From assembly GCA_025846845.1 (NCBI GenBank), contig JAOYTL010000002.1, positions 434,001 through 498,000 of the forward strand: a stretch of 64,000 nucleotides of DNA, read 5' to 3'. Origin of the DNA: Alloboseaceae bacterium BT-24-1 (GTDB lineage: Bacteria > Pseudomonadota > Alphaproteobacteria > Rhizobiales > Beijerinckiaceae). Below the pieces are notes generated by a model. That model was not told the origin of the DNA and ran no database searches. It worked only from the letters and a program-made list of their open reading frames with translations. Positions 19,239 to 28,150 of this stretch are shown here, one piece after another; the stretch's first letter is position 1, and every line of letters begins with the position of its first letter. Position numbers and translations under genes: made by a program.

Positions 19239-19751
19239 ATGCGCAGATCCCTGATCCGACTGCTCCTGATCCCGCTCGATCTCGTCGGGCTCGTCATCCT
19301 GCTCGACGAAATGCTGCGGCCACTCTACCGGCCGCTGATCGCCTGGTTCGCAGCGCTCCGGCTGGTGGCGCGGTGCGAAGAAGCGATCGGACGGCTGCCG
19401 CCCTATGGTGCGCTCATCGCGCTCGCAATTCCCTTCGCCATCGTCGAACCGTTGAAGCTGCTCGGCCTGCTGTTTCTGGCACGCGGGGCGTTCGCAGCCG
19501 GCATCGTCACGACGGCAATCGGCCATCTCGCCGGCTTCCTTCTGGTCGAACGGGTCTATCATGCCGGCCGGGCGCAACTCCTCACCATCTCCTGGTTCGC
19601 GCGGATCATGGGATGGGTCGACGCGATCCGGCAGGTGGTGATCGGCCGGATCAAGGCGAGCGCCGCGTGGCAACGGGCGGTGGCGCTAGTGCGGTTGGTG
19701 CGGGAGCGGTTGCGTGACTTGAAGCTCTGGTTCGCTCGCCGGCGTGCTTGA
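19239..19751 (+). CDS. predicted inner-membrane protein, unknown
   Basis: 170-aa protein with three to four hydrophobic segments: IRLLLIPLDLVGLVILL near the N-terminus, ALIALAIPFAIVEPLKLLGLL around 60-80, and AAGIVTTAIGHLAGFLLVE around 90-110. A basic, Arg-rich C-terminus (LVRLVRERLRDLKLWFARRRA) would face the cytoplasm. I do not recognise the family. ATG at 19239 is chosen over in-frame GTGs at 19227 and 19236; GAGG lies 11 bases upstream of it. The last 66 bases overlap the 3' end of the convergent membrane-protein gene. Confidence 0.7.
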   Translation: MRRSLIRLLLIPLDLVGLVILLDEMLRPLYRPLIAWFAALRLVARCEEAIGRLPPYGALIALAIPFAIVEPLKLLGLLFLARGAFAAGIVTTAIGHLAGFLLVERVYHAGRAQLLTISWFARIMGWVDAIRQVVIGRIKASAAWQRAVALVRLVRERLRDLKLWFARRRA

Positions 19752-20225
19752 GGGATCGGCCTCAACCTCCGGCTCGGCCTGCCAGGCGGCGGCGAGCCGC
19801 TCCAGCTCCAGCGTATAGCAGTAGACCGCGAACACGATCGCCAGGAGCGCGCCGGATCGCCAGAACAGGGTGAAGCTGTCGGCGAGTTTTGTCAGCTCCG
19901 GCAGGTGGCGCAGGAAGTAGATCGAGGCCAGTGCGCCGCCGACGATCGCACCGAGGCGCGCGGCGAAAGCCAGGACATGCCCGAGAACGAGGCTGCGAAA
20001 GCCTTGCGGCACCGGCAGCCAATACAGGCGGGTCCAGTAGCAGCACTGGCCGAGCAGCGCCGCCACGCAGACCTGCGCCAGAATCTCGGTCGGCAGCGTC
20101 TGCTGCTGGCCGATCCGCTCGACCAGGATGCGGAAGGCAGTGTGGATGTGGAAGAGAATGACCAGCGCGCAGGCGGTCTGCACGATCAGCAGCAGCGTGT
20201 AGGCGAGGACCGGCCGTTGCGTCAT
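19686..20225 (-). CDS. predicted inner-membrane protein, unknown
   Basis: 179-aa protein with four probable membrane segments: AYTLLLIVQTACALVILFHI, VCVAALLGQCCYWTRLYWL, HVLAFAARLGAIVGGALASI and SGALLAIVFAVYCYTLEL. A Glu/Pro/Ser-rich cytoplasmic tail follows (about residues 150-179). The order of hydrophobic segments resembles small DUF2975-type membrane proteins, but that is only an impression. The 3' end overlaps the convergent gene by 66 bases, so transcription of the two could interfere. Confidence 0.65.
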   Translation of the reverse strand: MTQRPVLAYTLLLIVQTACALVILFHIHTAFRILVERIGQQQTLPTEILAQVCVAALLGQCCYWTRLYWLPVPQGFRSLVLGHVLAFAARLGAIVGGALASIYFLRHLPELTKLADSFTLFWRSGALLAIVFAVYCYTLELERLAAAWQAEPEVEADPSSTPASEPELQVTQPLPHQPH

Positions 20226-20264
20226 CGGCGCAGGATAGAGGGCGGCCCGGCGCCGATCAACGAA

Positions 20265-20843
20265 CTAGCCCCGACAGGAACCGGCCGCGAGCGTCGCGGC
20301 GGCGCGCCCGGCGGCCTCGACATAGGCCGGATCGCGGTGGACGAGCATGACCGAGAAAGCCCCGTCCATCAGCAGCACGACCTGCCGGGCGAGCTCGTCC
20401 GGGGCGGCAGCGCCGTGGTCGGCGCAGGCGCCGGCGAGCCAGCGCTCGAAGCCGGCCTTGTGGCGCGCGCCGATCCTGATCGCGGGATGACCGGGCAGAT
20501 TGGCGAGCTCGGCGGCGGTGCGCAGGAAGCCGCAGCCCTTCCAACGCGGATGGCGGGCCGAGCGCGCGAGGTTCTGGAAGATCGCCTCGATCTTCTGCGG
20601 CAGCCCGCCCTCGGCCTTGTCGAACCAGCCGGCCATCAGCTTGAGATTGGGCTGGTCGCGCGCCTCCAGATAGGCGGCGACGAGCTCGTCCTTGCTGTCG
20701 AAATGATAATAGAGCGTGCGCTTGGTGACGCCCGCCTTCTCGGCGACGGCGTCGACGCTGACGGCACGGATGCCCTCGCCATAGAAGAGCTTGCTGGCGG
20801 CATCGATGATGCGGGTGCGCGTCGGCTTGTCAGGTTCGGCCAT
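20265..20843 (-). CDS. TetR/AcrR-family transcriptional repressor
   Basis: 192-aa regulator with the TetR helix-turn-helix at residues about 10-56 (RIIDAASKLFYGEGIRAVSV, then EKAGVTKRTLYYHFDSKDEL). The C-terminal ligand-binding part is all helical and contains GCGFLRTAAELANLPGH, common in a subgroup whose ligands are small organic compounds. It is divergent from the enoyl-CoA hydratase gene. A perfect 9-bp inverted repeat at 20848-20875 lies directly between the two genes, which suggests autorepression and control of the hydratase/DUF1330 pair. Confidence 0.9.
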   Translation of the reverse strand: MAEPDKPTRTRIIDAASKLFYGEGIRAVSVDAVAEKAGVTKRTLYYHFDSKDELVAAYLEARDQPNLKLMAGWFDKAEGGLPQKIEAIFQNLARSARHPRWKGCGFLRTAAELANLPGHPAIRIGARHKAGFERWLAGACADHGAAAPDELARQVVLLMDGAFSVMLVHRDPAYVEAAGRAAATLAAGSCRG

Positions 20844-20847
20844 GCCT

Positions 20848-20875
20848 GATGTATACCGTACAGGTAGTATACATC
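20848..20875. promoter_or_regulatory. TetR operator: GATGTATAC-N10-GTATACATC
   Basis: Perfect 9-bp inverted repeat with 10-base spacer, starting 5 bases upstream of the TetR start codon and 54 bases before the enoyl-CoA hydratase ATG. Each arm also contains the small palindrome GTATAC. Position and symmetry are typical of a TetR operator. Confidence 0.75.
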
Positions 20876-20928
20876 GTCAAGCCTGGAGCGCAGCTTCGAC
20901 CGGTCGAAACCGGAAGAAGGCCAAGGCC

Positions 20929-21750
20929 ATGCCCGACAATGATCCCATCCTGATTCAGCAAGGCGGGGCGATCGCGACGCTGACGTTGAACCGCCCCGGG
21001 AAGCTGAATGCGCTGAGCTACGGGCTGATCGACCGTCTGCTCGTATTGCTCGACGCGATCGAGGTCGACCCGTCCATCCGCGTGGTGATCCTGACTGGCG
21101 CCGGCGAGCGCGCCTTCTCTGCCGGCGGCGACATCCACGAATTCTCGCAGAGCGTCGCGGCCGGGCCGGAGCAGGCGGTGCGCGATTTCGTCCGCCGCGG
21201 CCAGGCGCTGACGGCGCGGCTGGAAGCCTTCGGCAAGCCGGTGATCGCGGCGGTGAACGGGCTCGCCTATGGCGGCGGCTGCGAGGTGACGGAGGCGGTG
21301 CCGCTCGCCATCGCCAGCGAGCGGGCGATGTTCGCCAAGCCGGAGATCAATCTCGGCATGCCGCCGACCTTCGGCGGGACGCAGCGCCTGCCGCGGCTGG
21401 CCGGGCGCAAGCGCGCGCTGGAGCTGCTGCTGACCGGCGATCCGTTCACGCCGCAACGCGCGCTGGAACTGGGGCTGATCAATGCGGTGGTGCCGCATGA
21501 GGAATTGCTGCCGGCAGCGCATGCACTGGCGGCACGCATCCTGCGCCATTCTTCGTTGGCCGCAGCGAGCATCCTCACGGCGGTGGCGCGCGGCATCAAC
21601 ACCAGCATCGCCGAGGGGCTGCTGATCGAGAGCGAGCAGTTCGCCCGCGTCGTGCCGACGGCCGATCTGCGCGAGGGGCTCGACGCCTGGATGAAGCGGC
21701 GCCAGCCGATCTATTCCGGCGACTGGTCGTTGGTCGCGAAGGCGGGCTGA
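20929..21750 (+). CDS. enoyl-CoA hydratase/isomerase family protein
   Basis: 273-aa crotonase-fold enzyme. The oxyanion-hole segments are present: FSAGGDIHEF (residues about 63-72) and AYGGGCEV (about 110). Both catalytic Glu positions of true hydratases seem kept, one in GGGCEVTEA and one in AKPEINLGMPPTFGGTQRL. Members hydrate 2-enoyl-CoA or isomerise related CoA esters; the substrate is not evident. ATG at 20929 is chosen as the first Met before the conserved fold (AAGG 6 bases upstream); a longer ORF upstream crosses the TetR operator. It is followed after 10 bases by the DUF1330 gene, so the two form an operon. Confidence 0.88.
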   Translation: MPDNDPILIQQGGAIATLTLNRPGKLNALSYGLIDRLLVLLDAIEVDPSIRVVILTGAGERAFSAGGDIHEFSQSVAAGPEQAVRDFVRRGQALTARLEAFGKPVIAAVNGLAYGGGCEVTEAVPLAIASERAMFAKPEINLGMPPTFGGTQRLPRLAGRKRALELLLTGDPFTPQRALELGLINAVVPHEELLPAAHALAARILRHSSLAAASILTAVARGINTSIAEGLLIESEQFARVVPTADLREGLDAWMKRRQPIYSGDWSLVAKAG

Positions 21751-21760
21751 GGAGGCCGGG

Positions 21761-22180
21761 ATGAGCGACCATACGAGCTTCAGCCGCGAGACCTTCGCCG
21801 CCTTCCGTGCCGACGACCGGCCTGGCCCGGTGCAGATGCTGAACCTGATCCGGCTCAATGTGGAGGCGCAGTATCCGGACGGGCCGCATGGCGGCGGCCG
21901 CGAGGCCTTTGCCGTCTATGGCCGGATCAGCGCGCCGGTACTATCGCGGCTTGGCGGGCGCATCATCTGGCGCGGCGGCTTCGAGCAGATGCTGATCGGT
22001 CCGAGGGGGGAGCGCTGGGACATCTGCTTCATCGCCGAATATCCCAGTGTCGAGGCCTTCGCCGCGATGTTCCGCGATCCGATCTATCGCGAGGCGATGG
22101 TGCACCGGCAGGCGGCTGTGAAGGATTGCCGATTGATCCGATTGGAATCGCGGGAGGCGGGCGTGACCTTCGCCGGATAG
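21761..22180 (+). CDS. DUF1330 domain protein
   Basis: 139-aa protein with the ferredoxin-like dimeric alpha/beta barrel pattern of DUF1330: GPVQMLNLIRLN near residue 22, YGRISAPVLSRLGGRIIWRG (split for reading) around 55-72, DICFIAEYPSVEAFAAMFRD around 88-108, and a C-terminal VHRQAAVKDCRLI. The family is uncharacterised biochemically. It is cotranscribed with the enoyl-CoA hydratase and may handle a small CoA-free intermediate of the same pathway. Confidence 0.78.
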   Translation: MSDHTSFSRETFAAFRADDRPGPVQMLNLIRLNVEAQYPDGPHGGGREAFAVYGRISAPVLSRLGGRIIWRGGFEQMLIGPRGERWDICFIAEYPSVEAFAAMFRDPIYREAMVHRQAAVKDCRLIRLESREAGVTFAG

Positions 22181-22190
22181 GGCAGGAGGT

Positions 22191-22664
22191 TCAGCCCTGC
22201 TTCAGGCGCCCGATCAGGCCATGGATGTCGCCGAGCACGAAGAGGTCGCGGACGAGGCCGTCCTCGAAGGTGAAGGCCGGCGCGCCATGCCACCAGACAT
22301 GGCGGCCGCTCGGCGGCACCCCGAACATCTCGCGACGGTGGAAGCCATGGAAGCGCAGGCGGCCGAAGACGCGGTTGCCTTCCTCGACCAGCGCGAGAAT
22401 GTCGGAGGTGTATTCGCCGAGCGAGCCGGTGACCCACTCGACATAACCCGCGAATTCGCGATGGCCGCGCAGGACCGGGCCGAGCGAGCCGCGGAAGGTG
22501 AAGTCCTCATGGAAGATCCGTGGGATCAGCGACTTGTCGGCGTGGTCCCACATCTCCTTGTAGAAGACCCTGACGAGCTCCTTCTGCGGCGAGAGCGTGA
22601 CGCCATCGAAGGCGAGTGCGGGCTCGTCCTGCGGTGCGTCCCGCCCATTCGGCATCTCAGTCAT
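22191..22664 (-). CDS. SnoaL-like/NTF2-fold protein (ester cyclase family)
   Basis: 157-aa cone-shaped NTF2-like protein. Conserved features of the SnoaL-type ester-cyclase group are FYKEMWDHADKSLIPRIFHEDFTFRG (in two parts, residues about 35-60), GHREFAGYVEWV, and VWWHGAPAFTFEDGLVRDLFVLGD near the C-terminus. Members include polyketide cyclases and many proteins of unknown function. AAGGAGAG stands about 8 bases before the ATG. Convergent with the DUF1330 gene, 10 bases from stop to stop; no polyketide genes are nearby, so a small-molecule isomerase or hydrolase role is more likely. Confidence 0.72.
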   Translation of the reverse strand: MTEMPNGRDAPQDEPALAFDGVTLSPQKELVRVFYKEMWDHADKSLIPRIFHEDFTFRGSLGPVLRGHREFAGYVEWVTGSLGEYTSDILALVEEGNRVFGRLRFHGFHRREMFGVPPSGRHVWWHGAPAFTFEDGLVRDLFVLGDIHGLIGRLKQG

Positions 22665-22800
22665 GCTCGGCTCTCCTTCGATGTCGCAAACTCCGCTGAA
22701 AACGCGGCGGGCGAGACATCAAATGTCGCAAAGTGTCATTGGGAAACCGCGCATGCCGGGCAGGCCTTGGAGCCTCCGCCCACCTGCGGGCGGCTTCTGA

Positions 22801-25800
22801 TCAACCTGCTGCGCGCGGTGGTTCCGCCACGATGGGTGCGGCGGTTTTCGAGCCGCCCAGCCGGCGCGAGAGCCCTTCCATGGCGAGGAAGATAACCGGG
22901 GTGATGAACAGGGTCAGCACCTGCGAGACGATCAGCCCACCGACCACGGCGAGGCCGAGGGGCTGGCGGAGTTCCGCGCTGGCGCCGGCGCCGATCGCTA
23001 TCGGCAGGGCGCCGAGGATCGCGGCAAGCGTCATCATGATGATCGGCCGGAAGCGGCGCAGGCACGCTTCGCGGATCGCGGTGTCGGGCGGTTCGCCGGC
23101 GCGCTGCAGTTCGAGCGCGACGTCGATCATCATGATCGCGTTCTTCTTGACGATGCCGATCAGCATCAGCAGCCCGATCACGGCAATGACCGAGAGGTCG
23201 AGGCCGAAGAGCTTCAGCGTCAGCAGTGCGCCGAGCGCCGCCGCCGGCAGGCCGGTCAGGATGGTCAGCGGGTGGATGAAGCTTTCATAGAGGATGCCGA
23301 GCACGATGTAGATCGTCAGCACCGCACCGGCGATCAGCAGCCCCTGGTTGCCGAGCGACTGCTCGAAGGTCTTGGCGACGCCGGCGAAGCTGGTGCCGAT
23401 CTGCGGCGGCAGATTGAGCCCGGCCTTGATCGCGTCGATGCGCTGCACGGCTTCGCCGAGCGCACGGCCGGCGGGCAGGTTGAAGGAAAGGGTGACGGCG
23501 GGAAGCTGGCCGAGCTGGTTGACGGTCAGCGGGCCGGCCTTGCGCTCGATCCGGGCGAAGGTGCCGAGCGGGACGAGCGCGCCCGAGGAGGAGCGGAAGC
23601 GGACCTGGTCGAGCCGGTCGTTCGACCATTGGATGTCGGGATTGAACTCGATGATGACCTGATAGCTGTCGCTGGTGGTGTAGATCGTCGAGATTTGGCG
23701 CACGCCGAAGCCGGAATAGAGGCTGGAGCGCAGCACGTCGGCGCTGATGCCGAGCGACTGCGCCTTGGCCCGGTCGACGACGAGGTTGGCGAGCAGGGCC
23801 TTGTTCTGCAGGTCGGTGGTGACGTCGACGAAGAGCGGATCGTGCTGCAGCGCCTCCAGCATCTTGCCCGACCAGTCGGAGAGTGCGGCCTGGTCGATCG
23901 ACTGCATCACGAACTGGTATTGGCTCTTCGAGGAGCGCGCGCCGATGTTGAGGTTCTGGACCGGCGACATGTAGGTCGCGATGCCGGGGATGGCGGCGAG
24001 CTCGCGGCGCAGCTCAGCGAGCATCTGCTGCAGCGGCGGGCGCTGGTCCTTCGGCTTCAACTCGACGAAGAGCCGCCCCGCGTTGAGGCTGCCTGACGAG
24101 CCGCCGGAGCCGATGGTCGAGGCGACATGGGCGACATAGGGCGAGCGCCGGAAGACCTCCTCGACCTTCTGCTGCAGCGCGGACATCGCGTCGAAGGAGA
24201 TGTCCTGGCGCGCCTCGGTCGCGACCTGGAGCTGGCCGATATCCTCTTGCGGAAAGAAGCCCTTGGGGATGGTCATCACCAGCCAGGCGCTGGCGGCGAC
24301 GCTGGCGACGAAGATCATCAGCACGGTGCGGCGGTATTTCAGGCTGAGGTCGAGGCTGGCGCGATAGGCCCCGAGCACGGCGTCGAAGCCGCGTTCGAGG
24401 AAGGCGAGCCGGTCCTTTCCCTCACCGTGGGCTGCAGCACTCGCACCGAGCCGCGCGCACATCATCGGCGTCAGCGTCAGCGAGACGAAGGCCGAGGCGA
24501 GGATGGCGACGGTGACGACGACCGCGAACTCGTTGAAGACGCGCCCGATCACGCCGCCCATCAGCAGCACCGGGATGAAGACTGCGACCAGCGAGAGCGA
24601 GATCGAGATGATGGTGAAGCCGATCTCGCTCGAGCCCTTCAGCGCCGCGTCGAAGGCCGAGAGCCCGTCCTCCTCCATGTGGCGGACGATGTTCTCGAGC
24701 ATGACGATGGCGTCGTCGACGACGAGGCCGACCGCGAGCGTCAGGCCGAGCAGCGAGATGTTGTCGATCGAGAAGTCGAAAAGATACATCGCCCCCAGCG
24801 TCGCGATCAGCGAGATCGGCACGGCCACGGCCGGGATCAGCGTTGCGGTGAAGCGGCGCAGGAAGAGGAAGATCACCGCGACGACCAGCACGATCGTCAA
24901 CCCGAGCGTGAACTGAACGTCCTCGACCGCCTGGCGGATCGAGGCGGAGCGGTCATTGAGCAGGCCGAGCGTGGTCGCCGGCGGCAGCAGCGACTGCATC
25001 TGGCCGATCGCCGTCCTGACGCGGTCGACGACCTCGACCGTGTTGGCGTCGGGCTGCCGGAAGACCGCGACGACGAGCGCGCGCGTGCCGTCATACCAGC
25101 TGGCGAGCTGGAGGTTCTCGACCGAGTCGATCACCTTGGCGACGTCGCCGAGCCGGACCGGGCGGCCATCGCGGGTAGCGACGATGATGTCGGCAAAACG
25201 GCCGGCGTCGGCGAGCTGCGTCTCGGCTTCGATCGTCAATTGCTGCGGGCCGGACTGCATGGTGCCGACCGGGGTGTTGACGTTTGCGGCGGTGATGGCC
25301 GTCTGCAGCTCGTTGATGCCGATGCCGCGGGCGGCGAGCGCCGTCGGGTCTACCTGGATGCGGACCGCGTATTTCTGGCTGCCGAAGATCTGGACCTGCG
25401 CCACGCCCTCGACGGTGGAGAGCGTCGGCGACAGCACCTGCTGGACGAAGGCGTCGATCTTGGAGAGTGGGGTGACCTCGCTCTTCAGCGCCAGCAGCAG
25501 GATCGGGGCGTCGGCCGGGTTGAACTTGCGGTAGCTCGGCGGCGTCGTCATGTCGACCGGCAGCTGGCGCTGGGTCCGGGCGATGGCGGCTTGGACGTCG
25601 GCTGCCGCGGCGTCGATGTCGCGATCGAGCGCGAACTGGATCGCGATCGAGGTAGTTCCGAGCGCGTTGGTGGTGGCGATCGAGTCGATGCCGGCGATGG
25701 TGGCGAACTGCTTGATCAATGGCGTCGCCACCGAGGTCGCCATGATCTCGGGCGAGGCGCCGGGCAATTGCGCGGAGACGTTGACGACCGGGAACTCAGC

Positions 25801-25917
25801 CCGCGGCAGCGCCGCGACCGGCAGCGAGCGCCAGGCGAACAGGCCGCCGAGGATGAGCGCGCACGACATCAGGATCGTTGCGACGGGATGGCGGATGCAG
25901 AAGGCGGAGACCGACAT
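22801..25917 (-). CDS. RND efflux pump inner-membrane protein (MdtB/MdtC type)
   Basis: 1038-aa proton-driven drug/small-molecule exporter of the HAE-1-like RND superfamily. The usual twelve membrane segments with two large periplasmic loops are evident. TM4 carries the proton-relay Asp pair in GLVVDDAIVMLENI (near residue 400). The first loop begins FPVVNVSAQLPGASPEIMATS, and the second half begins near TVLMIFVASVAASAWLVM followed by GFFPQEDIGQLQ. Overall resemblance is closest to the MdtB/MdtC branch rather than AcrB. It starts 9 bases after the stop of its adaptor gene. No outer-membrane channel gene is present in the window, so a TolC-type protein elsewhere must complete the pump. Confidence 0.93.
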   Translation of the reverse strand: MSVSAFCIRHPVATILMSCALILGGLFAWRSLPVAALPRAEFPVVNVSAQLPGASPEIMATSVATPLIKQFATIAGIDSIATTNALGTTSIAIQFALDRDIDAAAADVQAAIARTQRQLPVDMTTPPSYRKFNPADAPILLLALKSEVTPLSKIDAFVQQVLSPTLSTVEGVAQVQIFGSQKYAVRIQVDPTALAARGIGINELQTAITAANVNTPVGTMQSGPQQLTIEAETQLADAGRFADIIVATRDGRPVRLGDVAKVIDSVENLQLASWYDGTRALVVAVFRQPDANTVEVVDRVRTAIGQMQSLLPPATTLGLLNDRSASIRQAVEDVQFTLGLTIVLVVAVIFLFLRRFTATLIPAVAVPISLIATLGAMYLFDFSIDNISLLGLTLAVGLVVDDAIVMLENIVRHMEEDGLSAFDAALKGSSEIGFTIISISLSLVAVFIPVLLMGGVIGRVFNEFAVVVTVAILASAFVSLTLTPMMCARLGASAAAHGEGKDRLAFLERGFDAVLGAYRASLDLSLKYRRTVLMIFVASVAASAWLVMTIPKGFFPQEDIGQLQVATEARQDISFDAMSALQQKVEEVFRRSPYVAHVASTIGSGGSSGSLNAGRLFVELKPKDQRPPLQQMLAELRRELAAIPGIATYMSPVQNLNIGARSSKSQYQFVMQSIDQAALSDWSGKMLEALQHDPLFVDVTTDLQNKALLANLVVDRAKAQSLGISADVLRSSLYSGFGVRQISTIYTTSDSYQVIIEFNPDIQWSNDRLDQVRFRSSSGALVPLGTFARIERKAGPLTVNQLGQLPAVTLSFNLPAGRALGEAVQRIDAIKAGLNLPPQIGTSFAGVAKTFEQSLGNQGLLIAGAVLTIYIVLGILYESFIHPLTILTGLPAAALGALLTLKLFGLDLSVIAVIGLLMLIGIVKKNAIMMIDVALELQRAGEPPDTAIREACLRRFRPIIMMTLAAILGALPIAIGAGASAELRQPLGLAVVGGLIVSQVLTLFITPVIFLAMEGLSRRLGGSKTAAPIVAEPPRAAG

Positions 25918-25926
25918 GGGGCGCCC

Positions 25927-27072
25927 TCAAGGCTTGGTGGTTTGCGGCGCGGACAGCCTGATCTTGGCGCCGGGCGCCAGCCGTGACTGGCCCTCGGTGA
26001 CGACCTTCTCGTCCTGCGACAGTCCCGATGCGAGTGCCGCGACGCCGTTCTCGTTGGAGGCGACCTTGACCGGCCTTGCCTCGACCGTGTCGTCGGATTT
26101 GGCGACGTAGACGAAGGGGCCCTTCTGCCCCTCCTGCAGGGCGACCGAGGGCACGGTGACGGCGCCGGGCAGCATGCCGAGCTGGACGACGACGTCGACA
26201 TATTGCCCGGGCCAGAGCCGGTGCGGCTCGTTCGTGAACAGCGCCTTCACGCTGACGGTGCCCGAGGGGATGTCGACTGCGGAATCGATGAAGGAGAGAT
26301 CGCCGGTGGCGAGTTCCTCGCGGGTGCCGGAGGCGAAGGCGGTGACCTTCGCCGGCGTCTGCGCCTTCGCCGCGGCCTGCACCAGAGTCAGGTCGCGCTC
26401 GGGCAGGGTGAAGGTGACGCGGATCGGGGCGAGCTGCGTCACCGTCACGAGATTGCTGTTGGTGTCGTTGACCCGCACCGCATTGCCCGGCGTCGCCGTG
26501 ATGGCGCCGAGCCGGCCGGAGATCGGGGCAGTGATCGTGGTGTAGCCCAGCCGGACGCGGTCGAGCGCCAGGGTCGCTTCGTCAGCCTTGACGGCGGCGT
26601 TGGCGACCGCCTCGTCGGCCGTCGCCTGGTCGAGCGCCTGCTGCGTGCCGGCGCCCTTGTCGACCAGGCTCTTCTGGCGGGCGAGATCGGCGCGCTTTTG
26701 CGCTACCGTCGCCTTGTCGCGCTCGACATTGGCTTCGTCGCGGGCGACCTGCGCCTTGAGCTCGCGATCATCGAGGGTAAAGAGCAGGTCGCCTTGCTTG
26801 ACCTCTTGCCCTTCCTTGACGTGCTGGTCGGCGATGACGCCGTCGAGGCGCGACTTGACCGCGACGATCGCGACGGGCTCGGCGAAACCGATCGAGCGGC
26901 GTGTCACGGGCACGTCGGCGCGGCCGGCGAGCACGGTCATGACCGGGGTCGCCAGCGGCCCTGCACGACGCTCGGCATGGGCTTGCTCGGGGCCGTCCTG
27001 CGGCCTGATCACCCGCCAGGCGGCGAAGGCGGCGACAGCCACCAGAAGGGCTATGATCGCATAACGTTTCAT
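25927..27072 (-). CDS. RND periplasmic adaptor (membrane fusion protein, MdtA-like)
   Basis: 381-aa adaptor. An N-terminal membrane anchor (MKRYAIIALLVAVAAFAAW) is followed by the lipoyl half (VKSRLDGVIADQHVKEGQEVKQGD), a coiled-coil hairpin rich in Ala/Lys/Asp (about residues 105-165, ERDKATVAQKRADLARQ), the second lipoyl half (YTTITAPISGRLG), a beta-barrel (VTFTLPERDLTLVQ) and a membrane-proximal domain (VPSVALQEGQKGPFVYVA). ATG at 27072 has AGGA 8 bases upstream; an upstream frame to 27147 adds no signal. It precedes the pump gene by 9 bases in the same operon. Confidence 0.92.
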   Translation of the reverse strand: MKRYAIIALLVAVAAFAAWRVIRPQDGPEQAHAERRAGPLATPVMTVLAGRADVPVTRRSIGFAEPVAIVAVKSRLDGVIADQHVKEGQEVKQGDLLFTLDDRELKAQVARDEANVERDKATVAQKRADLARQKSLVDKGAGTQQALDQATADEAVANAAVKADEATLALDRVRLGYTTITAPISGRLGAITATPGNAVRVNDTNSNLVTVTQLAPIRVTFTLPERDLTLVQAAAKAQTPAKVTAFASGTREELATGDLSFIDSAVDIPSGTVSVKALFTNEPHRLWPGQYVDVVVQLGMLPGAVTVPSVALQEGQKGPFVYVAKSDDTVEARPVKVASNENGVAALASGLSQDEKVVTEGQSRLAPGAKIRLSAPQTTKP

Positions 27073-27353
27073 CGAAGGTCCTGGCGCAGCGCTGTCGACG
27101 ACGAGCCACCTTACAGCCGGGCGCCCGAGAGCGTCTGTCCGCAGCATGAACTCTTGGTAATGCTGATCGATGGCGGGATGCCCTGTGCCGTCATTTCGAA
27201 GCAGGAAAGGGCCGCGGCGGGTGTTGGGTCAGGTGCCTGATAAGGAGGCAAAAACCCCTGCTCGGATGATCGCCAATTCTACGAAGCCGGATGCAATTAT
27301 TTAAGGTGTCGACGCTATTGGCTTGGAGGTCATTGCTCAGAAGGTCGCTCTGC

Positions 27354-28091
27354 ATGAGTGCGCTGTCGCCGAACGAATTCAGATCGTCGATCGATCTCGA
27401 AAAGCGCAAGTTCCACATGAAGTCCTATTTCGAGAGCAGTTTCTACCGGCAGTATCGCGCTGCGAACATGGCGCTAGGCAGTCTGGGGTCGAGTCCTCGG
27501 GTCCTGTCATTGGGGGCTGGTGGAGCTTTCGTCGAGGAGATCGTCCAGAAACATCTCGATGCTTCGGTCTTCGTCGTCGATTTCGCCGAAACACTGAAGA
27601 TCGAGGGTGAGCTCTACGGTAATTTTGCGGGAATGTTCGCCGGCGACATCTCCGCTCCGGAATGGGTTTCTCCGCTCGATGCCGTCGATGCCGTCTTCTG
27701 GTTCGACAATATCGAGCATCTGCGTACGGATCCGACAGAAATACTGCGAAAACTGCGGGAGGCTCTATCGGATGCAGGTCAGATATTTATCACGACAGAC
27801 AATTTCGCGCGCTTCAGGAACATCCTCAAGCTGATCTTCAATCGCTCGATCGTCGCCCTGCCGAAGGACCTCTTCGCCGAGGTCGATTTCGAGCACGAAT
27901 ACGTCCATCGGCGCGAATACACCCGGCCCGAGCTGGAAGCCTGCCTGGCGGATGCGGGGCTGAAGCTCGTCGAGATCGAAATGCTCTGGCAGAGCCCTTC
28001 GGAAAGCCTGAAGAAGTTGCCGTTCCGGACCTTCGAGTACCTGTTCCCGCGCTTTCGCCCGCATATGCTGATCCGGGCGCAGAAGGCCTAG
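27354..28091 (+). CDS. class I SAM-dependent methyltransferase
   Basis: 245-aa cytosolic methyltransferase-like protein. Motif I is VLSLGAGGAFVEE (near residue 50), the acidic end of strand 2 is FVVDFAETL, and motif IV region is DAVFWFDNIEHLRTDP with a following helix TEILRKLREALSDAGQIFIT, as in enzymes that methylate small molecules or sugars of polysaccharides. The C-terminal part (EYTRPELEACLADAGLKLVE) is typical of the same group. Codon use is visibly more AT-rich than in neighbours. ATG at 27354 is chosen (AAGG about 10 bases upstream); an earlier ATG at 27291 is possible. It is isolated, so its substrate cannot be inferred. Confidence 0.75.
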   Translation: MSALSPNEFRSSIDLEKRKFHMKSYFESSFYRQYRAANMALGSLGSSPRVLSLGAGGAFVEEIVQKHLDASVFVVDFAETLKIEGELYGNFAGMFAGDISAPEWVSPLDAVDAVFWFDNIEHLRTDPTEILRKLREALSDAGQIFITTDNFARFRNILKLIFNRSIVALPKDLFAEVDFEHEYVHRREYTRPELEACLADAGLKLVEIEMLWQSPSESLKKLPFRTFEYLFPRFRPHMLIRAQKA

Positions 28092-28111
28092 AGCAGGGGC
28101 AGGCAGAACAC

Positions 28112-28144
28112 TCGCCGGGTTGGCTAGGTCGGACCAACCGGCGA
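28112..28144. terminator. hairpin between convergent methyltransferase and cckA
   Basis: 11-bp stem with one bulged G (28112-28123 with 28134-28144) and a 10-base loop, in the 59-base gap between two convergent stops. No T-run follows on either strand, so termination would be weak. Confidence 0.35.
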
Positions 28145-28150
28145 TGCCGT

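Noticed and set aside
24127..25986. 619-codon plus-strand open frame opposite the RND pump
   Set aside because: Asp/Arg/Glu-rich shadow without hydrophobic or enzyme motifs; the pump on the minus strand has its full set.
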